Shown here piece by piece: positions 15,948 to 23,855 of a DNA stretch of 23,925 nucleotides. The notes beneath the pieces are model-generated. The model made no database searches and was not told the DNA's origin. It saw nothing but the letters and a program-made list of their open reading frames with translations. The position numbers and the translations under genes are program-made. The stretch lies in NCBI GenBank assembly GCA_009692585.1, contig SHYX01000061.1, positions 1 to 23,925 of the forward strand. Reading direction: 5' to 3'. Position 1 is the first letter of the stretch, and the number at the start of each line of letters is the position of its first letter. Source of the stretch: Myxococcales bacterium (GTDB lineage: Bacteria; Myxococcota; UBA796; SXON01).

Positions 15948-16418
15948 CTACATCCGCGTCAGCACCCCGATGAGCGAGTCGGAGACGCTCCCGCCAGCGA
16001 GATCGGCGACGGTCGCGGTGATCCGCACCTCGCGTCCCTCCAGCCCGTCGAGATCGTAGCCGTCGAAGCGCTGGTGAAGGTCGCTCCCCACCCAGCTCCC
16101 CGCGTCGTCACCCACGTTGGCGCAGACCAGCCGCAACTCGTAGGTGGTATCGCCCAGGACCACGTCGCCATCGAGGTCCTGGGCCACCAGACGTACGCTC
16201 GCCCCCTCCCCCAGCGCCGCCAGACCCGTGGTGCGAACGTGGAACGGCGAGTACGGCGAACCGCCCTGTGGGGGCGTTCCGTAGCCGAGCGCGTCGCCAT
16301 CCGCGACCGCGTCGTAGCTGACCCCTGCCGGCGCCACGGTCGCGGCGACCTCGCCCACATCGTCGCAAGCAGGGCGCTCCGGTTCGGTGCCGGCGCACGC
16401 GAGGGCGAGCCAGAGCAT
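15948..16418 (-). CDS. Small lipoprotein between the two DUF2330 genes
   Basis: A 156-residue protein not recognised as a known family. MLWLALAC gives a very short signal with lipobox LALAC (Cys8). The mature part is acidic with an alternating hydrophobic pattern consistent with a small beta-sandwich (VRTTGLAALGEGASVRLVAQ; VREITATVADLAGG-like strand near the end). It contains a further Cys pair (Cys18 and the Cys of RLVCANVG) that could form a disulfide. Its ATG shares one base with the upstream DUF2330 stop (TGATG), a strong sign of coupled translation, and it ends 33 nt before the next DUF2330 start. Context suggests it works with the DUF2330 proteins. Confidence 0.75.
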   Translation of the reverse strand: MLWLALACAGTEPERPACDDVGEVAATVAPAGVSYDAVADGDALGYGTPPQGGSPYSPFHVRTTGLAALGEGASVRLVAQDLDGDVVLGDTTYELRLVCANVGDDAGSWVGSDLHQRFDGYDLDGLEGREVRITATVADLAGGSVSDSLIGVLTRM

Positions 16419-18016
16419 CAGCCGGTGCGGCGGCGACGCAGGACTCCCGCCGCCAGCAGCAGCGCCGGCACCCCCACCGCCGCGGTGTCACTGCACCCCG
16501 CGTTTAAGGCCTCGGCGTCGGCGGCCGCAGCCTCGGTGAAGTCGGCGACCGCGGCGGGCTCGCCGGTGGCAGCGTAGTCCTCGATGACCAACGCCGCCGG
16601 GGTAGCCAGCGTCGTGAGCGACTCGAAGTCGCTCACGTCTGGAACCACGATGGCACGGCCATCGGCGAGGGTGAGCGTGCGGCCCACCACTTCGCCAGAG
16701 AAGGCGTTCTGCCGCTCGACGCTGGTCGCCACCCGGGTGGATGCAACGTCCTGCGTGACGTCGCGATTGAACACGAAGACCGGGTCCGCCGTCATCTCGG
16801 CGGCGTCCATCGTCGTGAACAAACGGGTCAGCCGCGAGGCCGCGGCCATCCGGTCCTGCTGCCCCTCCATCACATCGAGCACGTCGGCCTCGAAGCGATC
16901 GGTCGCGACCTGGGGATCCCAGTCCGTTGCGTCCACCTCGTAGCAGCTCGGGCAGCTCAGGAAGTCGAGAGGATCGACCCCATCGGGCGGGGGCACCAGC
17001 TCCAACATCAGGTTGGTGAGCTGGGTGCTGGCGGGGATGCCGGAGAAGAGGATGGTCTCCATCCAGGAGGTGGGCGCGGGTTGCCCGGCCATCTGCGCGA
17101 GGTCGAACGAGGGCAGGTCGAGGACGAAGCTCAGATCGCTGGCAGGTGCGGTGTAGTCGGTGGCGAAGGCCTGGCCCCCCGCCTCATCGACCGCGTCGCC
17201 GACCACCTCACGGTAGTTGTCGGCACCCAGGTACCAGTTGATCGCCGCGTCGTTGATCTGGACGTGCAGGTAGTTGTCCGGCACGGCGCGCGACGGCCCA
17301 TAGACGAAGACCTCGATGGGCATGTCGTCAACGGCAGCCACCGCCGTGAGCTGAATCGGAATCGACGCCGCTGCCGCCGCGTAGGTCATCCCGATGGGCG
17401 CGATGTCGCCGCTGTCCTGGTCGGACTGGAGCTTCAGCGCCACGAAGTACTGGCCCGCGGCCACGTACGGCGCCAACGCCACCTCCATCCCATCGGGCAC
17501 GGCGTACCCTTCGTCCTGGAGCCAGGTCACCAACCGGTCGGCGTTCTCCGCCTGCAACACCACGGTGTCGTACGGACCGACGGCCTCGCTCGACACCACA
17601 CTGACGCCGTTCCCGCCGTCGTTGGCAGTTTCGAACTCACCCTTTGCGCCGGTGGCGGTGTCCATCGCGCACCCGAACTGCACCTGGCCGCTCGATTCGG
17701 TGACGAGCGAAAAGACCGGCGTGGTGTTGTTGGCGATGGCGGTGAACATCGCGTCGTTGGACAAGAACAGATCCGGCTCGGCCGGCACCGGGACCACCCA
17801 CGCAAAACCGTCGGACTCCCCCACATAGGAGATCTGGACTTCGGTGGTGAGCTGGCCAAGCCCGTCGTCGTCGGTGTCGGGCTCGAAGAAGAAGAAGATT
17901 CGTTCCGCCGCCTGGTCCACCGGCGCCGCCGCGTCACAGAACATCCCGCCGCACGCCAGGGCACGGGTGGGCGCCACGAGGAAGAGGACCGCAGCGGATA
18001 GGACAAGGGTGCGCAT
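16418..18016 (-). CDS. DUF2330 protein with MYXO-CTERM-like tail (copy 2)
   Basis: A 532-residue exported protein, first gene of the central operon. ATG 18016 has GAGG 5 nt upstream and starts a signal peptide (MRTLVLSAAVLFLVAPTRALA) ahead of CGGMFCD. Starts further upstream (to 18160) lack a signal and are rejected. DUF2330 motifs match copy 1: [52 protein letters not shown]. The acidic patch reads EPDTDDDGLG. The tail is again [18 protein letters not shown] followed by an Arg cluster. The two copies differ most in the region around residues 115-150 and near LSFVLDLPSF, so they have diverged while keeping the core. Function unknown; the envelope location is inferred from signal and tail. Confidence 0.88.
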   Translation of the reverse strand: MRTLVLSAAVLFLVAPTRALACGGMFCDAAAPVDQAAERIFFFFEPDTDDDGLGQLTTEVQISYVGESDGFAWVVPVPAEPDLFLSNDAMFTAIANNTTPVFSLVTESSGQVQFGCAMDTATGAKGEFETANDGGNGVSVVSSEAVGPYDTVVLQAENADRLVTWLQDEGYAVPDGMEVALAPYVAAGQYFVALKLQSDQDSGDIAPIGMTYAAAAASIPIQLTAVAAVDDMPIEVFVYGPSRAVPDNYLHVQINDAAINWYLGADNYREVVGDAVDEAGGQAFATDYTAPASDLSFVLDLPSFDLAQMAGQPAPTSWMETILFSGIPASTQLTNLMLELVPPPDGVDPLDFLSCPSCYEVDATDWDPQVATDRFEADVLDVMEGQQDRMAAASRLTRLFTTMDAAEMTADPVFVFNRDVTQDVASTRVATSVERQNAFSGEVVGRTLTLADGRAIVVPDVSDFESLTTLATPAALVIEDYAATGEPAAVADFTEAAAADAEALNAGCSDTAAVGVPALLLAAGVLRRRRTG

Positions 18017-18070
18017 GGTGACCTCGGACAGCGGGTGAGCGTAGCCGGACGGCGACCGAGCATGCAAGCG

Positions 18071-18149
18071 GCGGGCCATGGAAAAAAAGCCAGCTGGCCC
18101 GCGATCGTCCGCGGGGGACGGCGGTCGACCGCGACGGTCCGATCGCGGG
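18071..18149 (-). promoter_or_regulatory. Two mutually exclusive inverted repeats with a T7 tract, attenuator-like leader
   Basis: Repeat 1 pairs CCCGCGATCG (18098-18107) with CGATCGCGGG (18140-18149), both 10 bp perfect, around a 32-nt loop that itself holds the palindrome GCGGTCGACCGC (18121-18132). Repeat 2 pairs GCGGGCCA (18071-18078) with TGGCCCGC (18095-18102), 8 bp perfect. They share 18098-18102, so only one can form at a time. On the minus strand a run of seven T (18088-18082) follows repeat 1 after 9 nt and falls in the loop of repeat 2. That geometry resembles a terminator/antiterminator switch about 55 nt before the operon start. It may instead just terminate the beta-barrel transcript. 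Confidence 0.4.
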
Positions 18150-18261
18150 TTCGACCACACGCTCGTTGCCGCGCAGCTTCAGCGGGCGCACCCGAGCGGA
18201 GCATGCTGTCTGGGCTCTGATGGGTGTGGCATGAGTTGCTCACCGCCGCTGTTGCCGAGGG

Positions 18262-18292
18262 GCCCCGTCGCGTCGCCGAGACGGCCCGGGGC
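18262..18292 (-). terminator. Possible hairpin after the beta-barrel gene
   Basis: GCCCCG (18262-18267) pairs with CGGGGC (18287-18292), about 25 nt downstream of the beta-barrel stop codon. There is no T tract, so an intrinsic terminator is doubtful. Confidence 0.25.
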
Positions 18293-18317
18293 GCGAAGCC
18301 TCTCCCCCCGTCTTGGA

Positions 18318-19373
18318 TCAGAAGTAGAACTCCAGGCCCATGTTGGCCTGCACCGCACCGGCGCGCGACGGATCGTCGGCCGGCTTGTTCACATAGCCGA
18401 TGAACCGGGCGTCGAAGTCCAACGCCACCTGCTTGCCAAGCGCAAACTCGATGCCGACGCCGGCGTGCGGACCCCACAGCGCCTCGCTGGTGTCCAGATC
18501 ACCGCCGAGCAGCGGCTGCGCGATCTCGCGGTCGGTCATGGTGACGCCGGCCAGGACGTAGGGGCTGACGGGGGACCACGCGAAGGCGTGGAGCTGCGCC
18601 GAGGCCTGCAGCGGCTCCTGTACCCGCGCCGAGTCCTGGCTCCAGGTGGCGTCGTGGTGGGTCCAGGCCACCTCGAAGCTCAACGCCTCGATGGGGCGGT
18701 AGCTGGCGCTGAGGCCCAGGCCGGCATCGCCGTAGCCGCCGCCCTCGTGGAAGTCCGACAGGTAGCTGCCGCCGTGTACGCCCAAGGAAAACTTCCCGGC
18801 CCGATCGACCGTCCGCTTCGGCGCCGAAGGGCGGCTGCCGCGGCGACCCCCACTGGCGACGACCACCGGCGACGGCCCGTACACGAACACGCCGTGCGAC
18901 CAGTGGTGGGCGTGACCTGGCCGCCAGGGTGTCCACCAGCCAGCGCTGCGATGGGCCACCCACGCCGAGTGGTGTCCGCGCACGGCGTCGTGGTGACGCG
19001 CCGCACTGTGAGCGCGGGCGGGAGCGTGACGCACCGCCGGCGAGCGCGTGGGGGAGCGATGCCGCGAGGCCGAGGCCGACGGGGCGCTTCGGCCTTCGAC
19101 GGACGCGTGCCGTGACGGCGCTCCGTCGCGATCACGGGTGGTTCGGCGCTCCTCCGAAGTATCGGCACCATCACGCTCACGGGCGCTACGCCGCTCGTCG
19201 CCGCCCCTGGCCTCGGAGCCGCCCCTGGCCTCGGAGCCGCCCCTGGCCTCGGAGCCGCGCTTGCCGGAGGGCCGGCGCCCCGCCGCGTCGGCATCGCCCA
19301 CCAGGGTCGAGACCGTTTCGTCATCGGCGGCGAAGGAGGGGGCGGCGAGGGCGAGGGCGAGGGTCAGAAACAT
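18318..19373 (-). CDS. Outer-membrane beta-barrel protein with basic low-complexity insert
   Basis: A 351-residue protein. ATG 19373 is preferred: it has GGAG 5 nt upstream and starts a signal peptide (MFLTLALALAAPSFA, cut before ADDE). An ATG 27 nt earlier is possible. Residues 30-185 are unusual, rich in Arg, Ser, Gly, Ala and His, with RGSEARG-type repeats at about 39-58 and a His/Trp-rich part (GWWTPWRPGHAHHWSHG). Residues 193-351 look like a small beta-barrel of the opacity/OmpA-like porin type: alternating strands such as FSLGVHGGSYLS, GLGLSASYRPI, LSFEVAWTHHD, PYVLAGVTM, VALDFDARFIGYV, ending in LEFYF with the terminal Phe expected for BAM-assembled barrels. The role of the insert is unknown. 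It lies 82 nt after the DUF4340 gene and may share its transcript. Confidence 0.75.
   Translation of the reverse strand: MFLTLALALAAPSFAADDETVSTLVGDADAAGRRPSGKRGSEARGGSEARGGSEARGGDERRSARERDGADTSEERRTTRDRDGAPSRHASVEGRSAPSASASRHRSPTRSPAVRHAPARAHSAARHHDAVRGHHSAWVAHRSAGWWTPWRPGHAHHWSHGVFVYGPSPVVVASGGRRGSRPSAPKRTVDRAGKFSLGVHGGSYLSDFHEGGGYGDAGLGLSASYRPIEALSFEVAWTHHDATWSQDSARVQEPLQASAQLHAFAWSPVSPYVLAGVTMTDREIAQPLLGGDLDTSEALWGPHAGVGIEFALGKQVALDFDARFIGYVNKPADDPSRAGAVQANMGLEFYF
19201..19254 (-). repeat. 18-bp tandem repeat, three perfect copies
   Basis: The unit ccgcccctggcctcggag (plus strand) occurs three times in a row. It is in frame within the beta-barrel gene and encodes a 6-residue Ser-Glu-Ala-Arg-Gly-Gly unit. 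It is a slippage-prone site that keeps the frame. Confidence 0.95.
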
Positions 19374-19455
19374 CGTGGCTCCGAGCGTCTGAGGGGACAA
19401 CGCGCGGGACCGGGGGACTATTCGAGGCCGGGTTGAAATGGGCGAGGTCGGAGAC

Positions 19456-20751
19456 CTACCGCCCGAACGCCCCGCGAAGCTCGGCGAGGACCCGTGCGTC
19501 GAGCAGGTACACGTCCGAGCGTCCGCTGACCCGCGCCCGGACGACCTTCCCTTCCGCCTTGCCCAGGTCGAGCTGCCACTTCACGCCGTCGCGCAGGGCC
19601 ACCCGCACCTGCGTGCCGGCAGGGGCGAATACGCCGTCCGACGCGATGCCCACGGCCCGAAGGTCCGACAGGGCACCCGCGGCGGCGGCGATCGCCTTCT
19701 GGTCGACCTCCATGTTCGCGGGCTGGGTGACCACCCACGCGACCGCCTCCGGATTCCAGGCCACCGCCACCGTGAGCGACCCTTCGGTCCACGCCACCGA
19801 CTCGATGGCCAGGCGGTCGAAGCCGGCCAGGCTGAGATCGCGCAGGGCGGCAGGCTCCAGCAGCAATGCCGTACGCACTCTGCTCGCGACACGAAAGATC
19901 TCCGGGCGGTCGTCGACGCGAATCCAGGCGGCGCGGGCGTCCGGTCGCGAGCCGAGCACGATGCGGTGGGTGGTCCCGTCGTCGAGCGTGAGCGTGGCCA
20001 CCGCGGCCGGCTCGGTGAACCCCGCTTCGTAGCTGGGGGCGTGAATCTCGGTGGCCCGGAGCTTCGCGATGGCGCCGACGACCAACTGGGCGCCCTTGTC
20101 GTCCACGGCGAAGGCCGCTCCTGCCAGGGACCATCGACCCGACTCCTGCGTCAACCGCAGCGGCTCTCCCGCGCGCTCCACCACCAGGGAGCGGACCTTC
20201 TCCTTCGGCACGGCCAACAGCGTGCGATCGCGCCAGTCGCCGGCGGCCCGCTCGAATCGACTCCGGGCGCCGACGGCGGCCCGGTAGACGGTGTCGGACC
20301 CTGGCAGCCGCACAAACGCGCTGTCCGGACCCGCGGACTTCCCGACGATCACCGCGACCGCCGGCTCCGCGCCCCCGGTGTACAGCTCGGCCCGGAGCGC
20401 GTGTTGGTCGTCGACGCCGTAGGCCTCGAGATTGCCCTCGTCCACCCTGACGTCCATCGGGATGCCGGACCCGAGCGCCGTGACGAAGCTCAACACCAAC
20501 GCATCGTCGGCGGCGTACTGCAGGGGCGCCACCAACTGCCAGGGCGAATCCGGAGTCGAGCGTTCCAAGACCAGGCTGTTGATCTGGTCGGCGATGGTGA
20601 CCCTGGTCACCGTCTGCGCCGCCACGACTGGGAGCGCCGGCAGCGCCGGCATCTCGACCGCGTCAGGGCTTCGGTCCAGCCACACGAGCGCCGCGAGCAC
20701 CATCGCGATCACGATGAGCCCACGGCTCTTGGGGGTCAGCGCCGCGATCAC
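19456..20751 (-). CDS. DUF4340 protein, membrane-anchored partner of GldFG-type ABC system
   Basis: A 431-residue protein. The GTG at 20751 is chosen because it overlaps the GldG-like stop (GTGA) and is followed by a short basic segment and one transmembrane helix (LIVIAMVLAALVWL, about residues 13-26). The rest should lie outside the membrane and shows repeated beta-rich DUF4340 features such as VTRVTIADQINSLVLER, WQLVAPLQYAADDALV, AYGVDDQ, VGKSAGPDSAFVRL and WRDRTLLAVPKEKVRSLVVE. DUF4340 genes often sit directly after gldF/gldG-like genes, as here. The exact function is unknown; a role in an envelope transport or assembly complex is inferred from context. The in-frame upstream extension to 20949 overlaps the preceding gene and is rejected. 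Confidence 0.85.
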   Translation of the reverse strand: MIAALTPKSRGLIVIAMVLAALVWLDRSPDAVEMPALPALPVVAAQTVTRVTIADQINSLVLERSTPDSPWQLVAPLQYAADDALVLSFVTALGSGIPMDVRVDEGNLEAYGVDDQHALRAELYTGGAEPAVAVIVGKSAGPDSAFVRLPGSDTVYRAAVGARSRFERAAGDWRDRTLLAVPKEKVRSLVVERAGEPLRLTQESGRWSLAGAAFAVDDKGAQLVVGAIAKLRATEIHAPSYEAGFTEPAAVATLTLDDGTTHRIVLGSRPDARAAWIRVDDRPEIFRVASRVRTALLLEPAALRDLSLAGFDRLAIESVAWTEGSLTVAVAWNPEAVAWVVTQPANMEVDQKAIAAAAGALSDLRAVGIASDGVFAPAGTQVRVALRDGVKWQLDLGKAEGKVVRARVSGRSDVYLLDARVLAELRGAFGR

Positions 20752-22349
20752 GATGCGCCCAGCCTTGCCCGCCGACGAAGCGCCCACTGACGGGTGGCGC
20801 CGATGCTCAACAGGAGCCCGGGCCCCAGAAGCAGGTTGAACGCCTTCCATCCCGCCCGCTCGGCCGGGGTCGTCGCGCGCAGCGTGGGGAGCGTCGCGTT
20901 CTTGCTGCGGATGCCGATGAGCGCCTCGTCCTGGACGAGCCAGTCGCACAGGTTCAGCACGAAGGTGCTGTTGTTCGCCACCATGTCGGCGCTGGCCGCC
21001 ACGAAGAGTCGGGTGGAGGCGCCTTCGGACAGCAGCGCCGCGTCGTCACCCATGCCGTCCTGTTCGCCCGGCACGTCCTCGTCTGGGGGCGGGGCGGGGC
21101 GGGTCTCGTAGAAGCTGCGCCACGCTCCGGTGAGCGTCACCGCGAGCGCGAAGGGGCCCCGCTTCTCGCCGTCGAGCACGCCGGTCAGCAGGCTCGGGTC
21201 GAGCGACGCCACGGCCCCGACCGAGCCCGACGCGGGGGAGGACCGCGCCAACACCTCGGCGCGCACCCCCTCGGGCAGCGGGTCGGCAAGCTCCAGGGAC
21301 GACACGAACGGCGTGACGAGGTTGTCGATTCCCGCGGTCAGGACCGAGCCCGAGGACAGGTCGGTGGCCTTGACGATGAGGGGGTAGTTGATCTCCCGGC
21401 TACCGGTCTTGTTGCCGACGCGGACCGGAAAGCGCATCGCGCCGTTCTGGACCCGGTCCAGCACGACGTCCCGGTTGGCCCTGACCCCAAAGCTGCCGAG
21501 GAGCGGTTCGAGGCCGCTGTTGACGCGCTCGGTGCGCAGGGTGCGCATGTCGGGACGGGTGTGGGTCAGAAACACCGCCGCGGCGCCGCCCCGCATCACG
21601 AACTGGTCGATCTGGTACAGCGCGCGCTCGGGAAGGGTGGTCTGCGGCCCGATGACCAGGAGCGCGTCCACCTCCTCGGCCAGGAGCCCCGCGCCGCCGA
21701 GCTCGACCGGAACGAGCCACGCCTTCTTTCCCATGCCCTCGACCAGGGCGCGCATCGGCCCCTCGGGCTTGCTGAGGTCGGGCTCGCCATGCCCGATGGA
21801 GTAGGCGATGACCTTGCGATCTTCCACCTTCTGCGTCATCCGGTGGATGGCAGCGACCAGCTCGTACTCCAACGACGCGAGGTTGGTCAGCGCCGGGAGC
21901 GTCTCGACGCGATCGCCGTAGAGCAAGGCCGCCCCCATCCAGACCGACCGGAGCTCGGCGCGATCATCCTGCCGGACGGTGTACTGCAGCGGCGCGAGGC
22001 CAAATTTGTTCGCCTCCGCCACACGGTCGGCGTCGTCAGTCGGATCGTAGACGTTGACCAACATCCTGCCGCGCGAGTAGGCCACCAGCTCGTCCAGCTT
22101 GTCCAACACCACCTGCTGGTGATTGTTGTAGGGCGCTTCGAGTCCCGGCGTGAAGTACACCCGCACGACGAGCGGCCGTTCCAGCTTCCCGACAACCTGT
22201 TTGGACGCCTCGTCGAGACTGTGCAACCGGTCCCGACTCAGGTCGAGACGCAGGAAATGGGCGCTGGCGAGGACCGTCACGAGCACCACGATGAGCACGG
22301 TCAGGCCGGTCTGGAGCGTGGCGTTGGCGAGCAGGCGGCGCGCGGTCAC
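20748..22349 (-). CDS. GldG-type ABC transporter auxiliary protein
   Basis: A 533-residue protein. GTG 22349 overlaps the permease stop (GTGA) and starts at the expected short basic N-terminus followed by a transmembrane helix (LTVLIVVLVTVLASAHFL, about 16-33). The family signature follows: LSRDRLHSLDEASKQVVGKL (37-56) and VVRVYFTPGLE. The central domain (ABC-type uncharacterised transport system family) contains VIAYSIGHGEPDLS and DALLVIGPQTTLPERALYQI. A second transmembrane helix lies near the C-terminus (FNLLLGPGLLLSIGATRQWA) before a basic tail. In Bacteroidetes, GldF and GldG are required for gliding; similar pairs occur widely in non-gliding bacteria, so a motility role here is not implied. 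In-frame sequence up to 23585 is antisense or overlapping and is rejected. Confidence 0.88.
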   Translation of the reverse strand: MTARRLLANATLQTGLTVLIVVLVTVLASAHFLRLDLSRDRLHSLDEASKQVVGKLERPLVVRVYFTPGLEAPYNNHQQVVLDKLDELVAYSRGRMLVNVYDPTDDADRVAEANKFGLAPLQYTVRQDDRAELRSVWMGAALLYGDRVETLPALTNLASLEYELVAAIHRMTQKVEDRKVIAYSIGHGEPDLSKPEGPMRALVEGMGKKAWLVPVELGGAGLLAEEVDALLVIGPQTTLPERALYQIDQFVMRGGAAAVFLTHTRPDMRTLRTERVNSGLEPLLGSFGVRANRDVVLDRVQNGAMRFPVRVGNKTGSREINYPLIVKATDLSSGSVLTAGIDNLVTPFVSSLELADPLPEGVRAEVLARSSPASGSVGAVASLDPSLLTGVLDGEKRGPFALAVTLTGAWRSFYETRPAPPPDEDVPGEQDGMGDDAALLSEGASTRLFVAASADMVANNSTFVLNLCDWLVQDEALIGIRSKNATLPTLRATTPAERAGWKAFNLLLGPGLLLSIGATRQWALRRRARLGAS

Positions 22350-23119
22350 GACCACCGCCGCCGCTGCAGGGCGTACACGGCCACATGGAGACCGAGCGCG
22401 GCGACCGTGGCGAAGAACAGCAGGTCGCGGGTGTCGAGCACCCCGCGCGCCAGGTTGTCGAAGTGGTAGTCCAGCGACAGGTATTGGGCGAGCGGCACCC
22501 AGTCCGCAGGCACCCGGTCGAGGAAGTTCCCCAGCGCGAAGGGGAATAACGATACCAGGAGCGCGCCGAGGAACGCGATGATCTGCGAGCTGGTCAAGGC
22601 CGAGATGCCGATCCCGACCCCGGCGAGCGCGGCGCCGAGCGCGATGAGGCCGAGGTACCCGCACGCGACCGTTCCCACGTCGAGTGAGCCCTCGTTGACG
22701 AGCCGGACCAACAGCGAGGTTTCGCCGATCGACGTTTCTGGGATGCCGAGCACAGCGAGCGTGATGGGGTAACCGAGCGTGCACAGGATGCCGACGGTGA
22801 CCAGGCCCACCGCCGCCAGGAACTTGCCGAGCACCAGCTCCTCGTCCCGAATCGGCAAGGTCGCGAGCAGTTCGATGCCACCGGTCCGGTACTCCTCGGC
22901 GAACAGACGCATCGTCACCGCCGGCACCAGGACCACCAGGAACAGCGCGCTCCAGAAGAACACGCTGCGGAGGCTGACCACGCCGGCGGCGAAGATGTCG
23001 TCGAACCACAGCGCGAAGCCACCGACAAGGATCACGTAGATGGCGACGATGACATAGGCCAGCGGAGAGTCGAACCAGGCGCTGAACTCGCGCCGGGCGA
23101 TGGCGAACACGTTGGTCAC
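22346..23119 (-). CDS. GldF-type ABC-2 transporter permease
   Basis: A 257-residue integral membrane protein with about six hydrophobic segments, the usual size of GldF/NosY-like ABC-2 permeases. N-terminal FAIARREFSAWFDSPLAYVI and the segment MRLFAEEYRTGGIELLATLP (about 69-88) with the following RDEELVLGKFLA are hallmarks of this family. GTG 23119 is the likely start, with a weak AGG about 12 nt upstream. It would form the channel of an ABC complex and needs a cytoplasmic ATPase, which normally is encoded immediately upstream. None is visible in the roughly 800 bp available. The stop overlaps the GldG-like start by 4 nt. Confidence 0.88.
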   Translation of the reverse strand: MTNVFAIARREFSAWFDSPLAYVIVAIYVILVGGFALWFDDIFAAGVVSLRSVFFWSALFLVVLVPAVTMRLFAEEYRTGGIELLATLPIRDEELVLGKFLAAVGLVTVGILCTLGYPITLAVLGIPETSIGETSLLVRLVNEGSLDVGTVACGYLGLIALGAALAGVGIGISALTSSQIIAFLGALLVSLFPFALGNFLDRVPADWVPLAQYLSLDYHFDNLARGVLDTRDLLFFATVAALGLHVAVYALQRRRWS

Positions 23120-23370
23120 GGCCGGAGCTAACCTGCGCCCGCCCCCGCCGGGCTACGATGCGGCGTGTCCCGCGCCTGGCTGCAGCCAGACCCGCCGAAG
23201 CTGGTACGGGCCGCTGGCGGCCTTCGCCGCGGTCGGGGGGCGCCGGTGCTCTCGTACGATCCGATCGGCGTCGGGGCCCCTGCGGCCATCCCGGCGCGGT
23301 GATGGATTGGTCGCTGCCGGGGTGGGTGCCGGTCAACGAGCGTCCCCAACCATCCCACCCTGGATGCAAC

Positions 23371-23643
23371 GTGGCGGCCGCTGCGGCGGCCCGGAGCGCC
23401 TGCCCTGCCCCCACGCCCGACTCGCCGGTGAGCGTGGAGATCGTCTCCGCCGGTGAGTTCGCCACGACGTGGGAGATGGTCGAAGGGCGGGGCCAGACGG
23501 GCCCGCTGAGCCTGCCGCTGCTGGTGGGGATCATCCACCATCCGGACGGCACGATCCTCGTCGACAGCGGCCTCGGCAAGACCACCCGTGCCGGGACCTG
23601 GCCGCGCGTTCCGTTTGACGCCTTCGAAGGGCCGGGCGCCGGG
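23371..23643 (+). pseudogene. Truncated metallo-beta-lactamase-fold hydrolase (lactonase-like), N-terminal part only
   Basis: The reading frame from GTG 23371 (or ATG 23302) contains a clear N-terminus of an MBL-fold hydrolase like acyl-homoserine lactonases: VEIVSAGEFATTWEMV, GPLSLPLLVGIIHHPDGTIL, VDSGLGKTTRAGTWPRVPFD. Intact members continue to a zinc-binding HxHxDH motif. Here, after about 23640, the frame becomes Pro/Arg-rich, and no HxHxDH is found in any plus-strand frame to the window end. The segment SACPAPTPDSP before the domain resembles the start of a mature lipoprotein. No usable signal peptide or ribosome-binding site is seen. I read it as a deletion remnant; a sequencing or assembly error is an alternative. 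Confidence 0.6.
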
Positions 23644-23661
23644 GTCCCGGGGCTGGCGCCC
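23634..23661. repeat. Inverted repeat at the break in the MBL-fold gene
   Basis: GGGCGCC (23634-23640) pairs with GGCGCCC (23655-23661) around a 14-nt GC-rich loop. It coincides with the point where similarity to the MBL fold ends. No T tract follows. The next 190 bases (to 23855) hold nothing I can support as a gene. Confidence 0.5.
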
Positions 23662-23855
23662 CTCCCGCCGCGCCCAGCACGCCCCGAGCCACGTTCGGTC
23701 GCCCGCTCCGGCCGGGAACCACCGCGCTGGTCACTGCCGCGACCGTCGTCGCCAGCGACCTGCGGGCCAGCACCCTGGACGAGAGGAAGGATGAACGCTC
23801 TGCCCGAAGGCGCACCGCGGCGCCGTTCCCCCGCGCGCCGAGCCGGCCGTAGCCG

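Larger units (their letters stand above)
18017..18317. other. Intergenic leader region between beta-barrel gene and central operon
   Basis: This 301-bp stretch contains no convincing gene. It should hold the end of the beta-barrel transcript and the promoter of the DUF2330-RND operon, both read on the minus strand. It carries inverted repeats (18071-18149 and 18262-18292), annotated separately. A weak promoter-like pair on the minus strand is TTGCAT and TACGCT separated by 18 nt, located just upstream of ATG 18016; each matches the consensus at only three of six positions. Confidence 0.5.

Noticed and set aside
23165..23302. 45-codon plus-strand frame from GTG 23165, upstream of the MBL remnant
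   Set aside because: It contains no motif I recognise and has no ribosome-binding site. It could be part of the original MBL gene in another frame, but this cannot be supported.
22350..23585. N-terminal extension of the GldG-like frame to 23585
   Set aside because: It overlaps the whole permease gene, is Arg-rich and lacks motifs. GTG 22349 gives the family N-terminus and the GTGA overlap.
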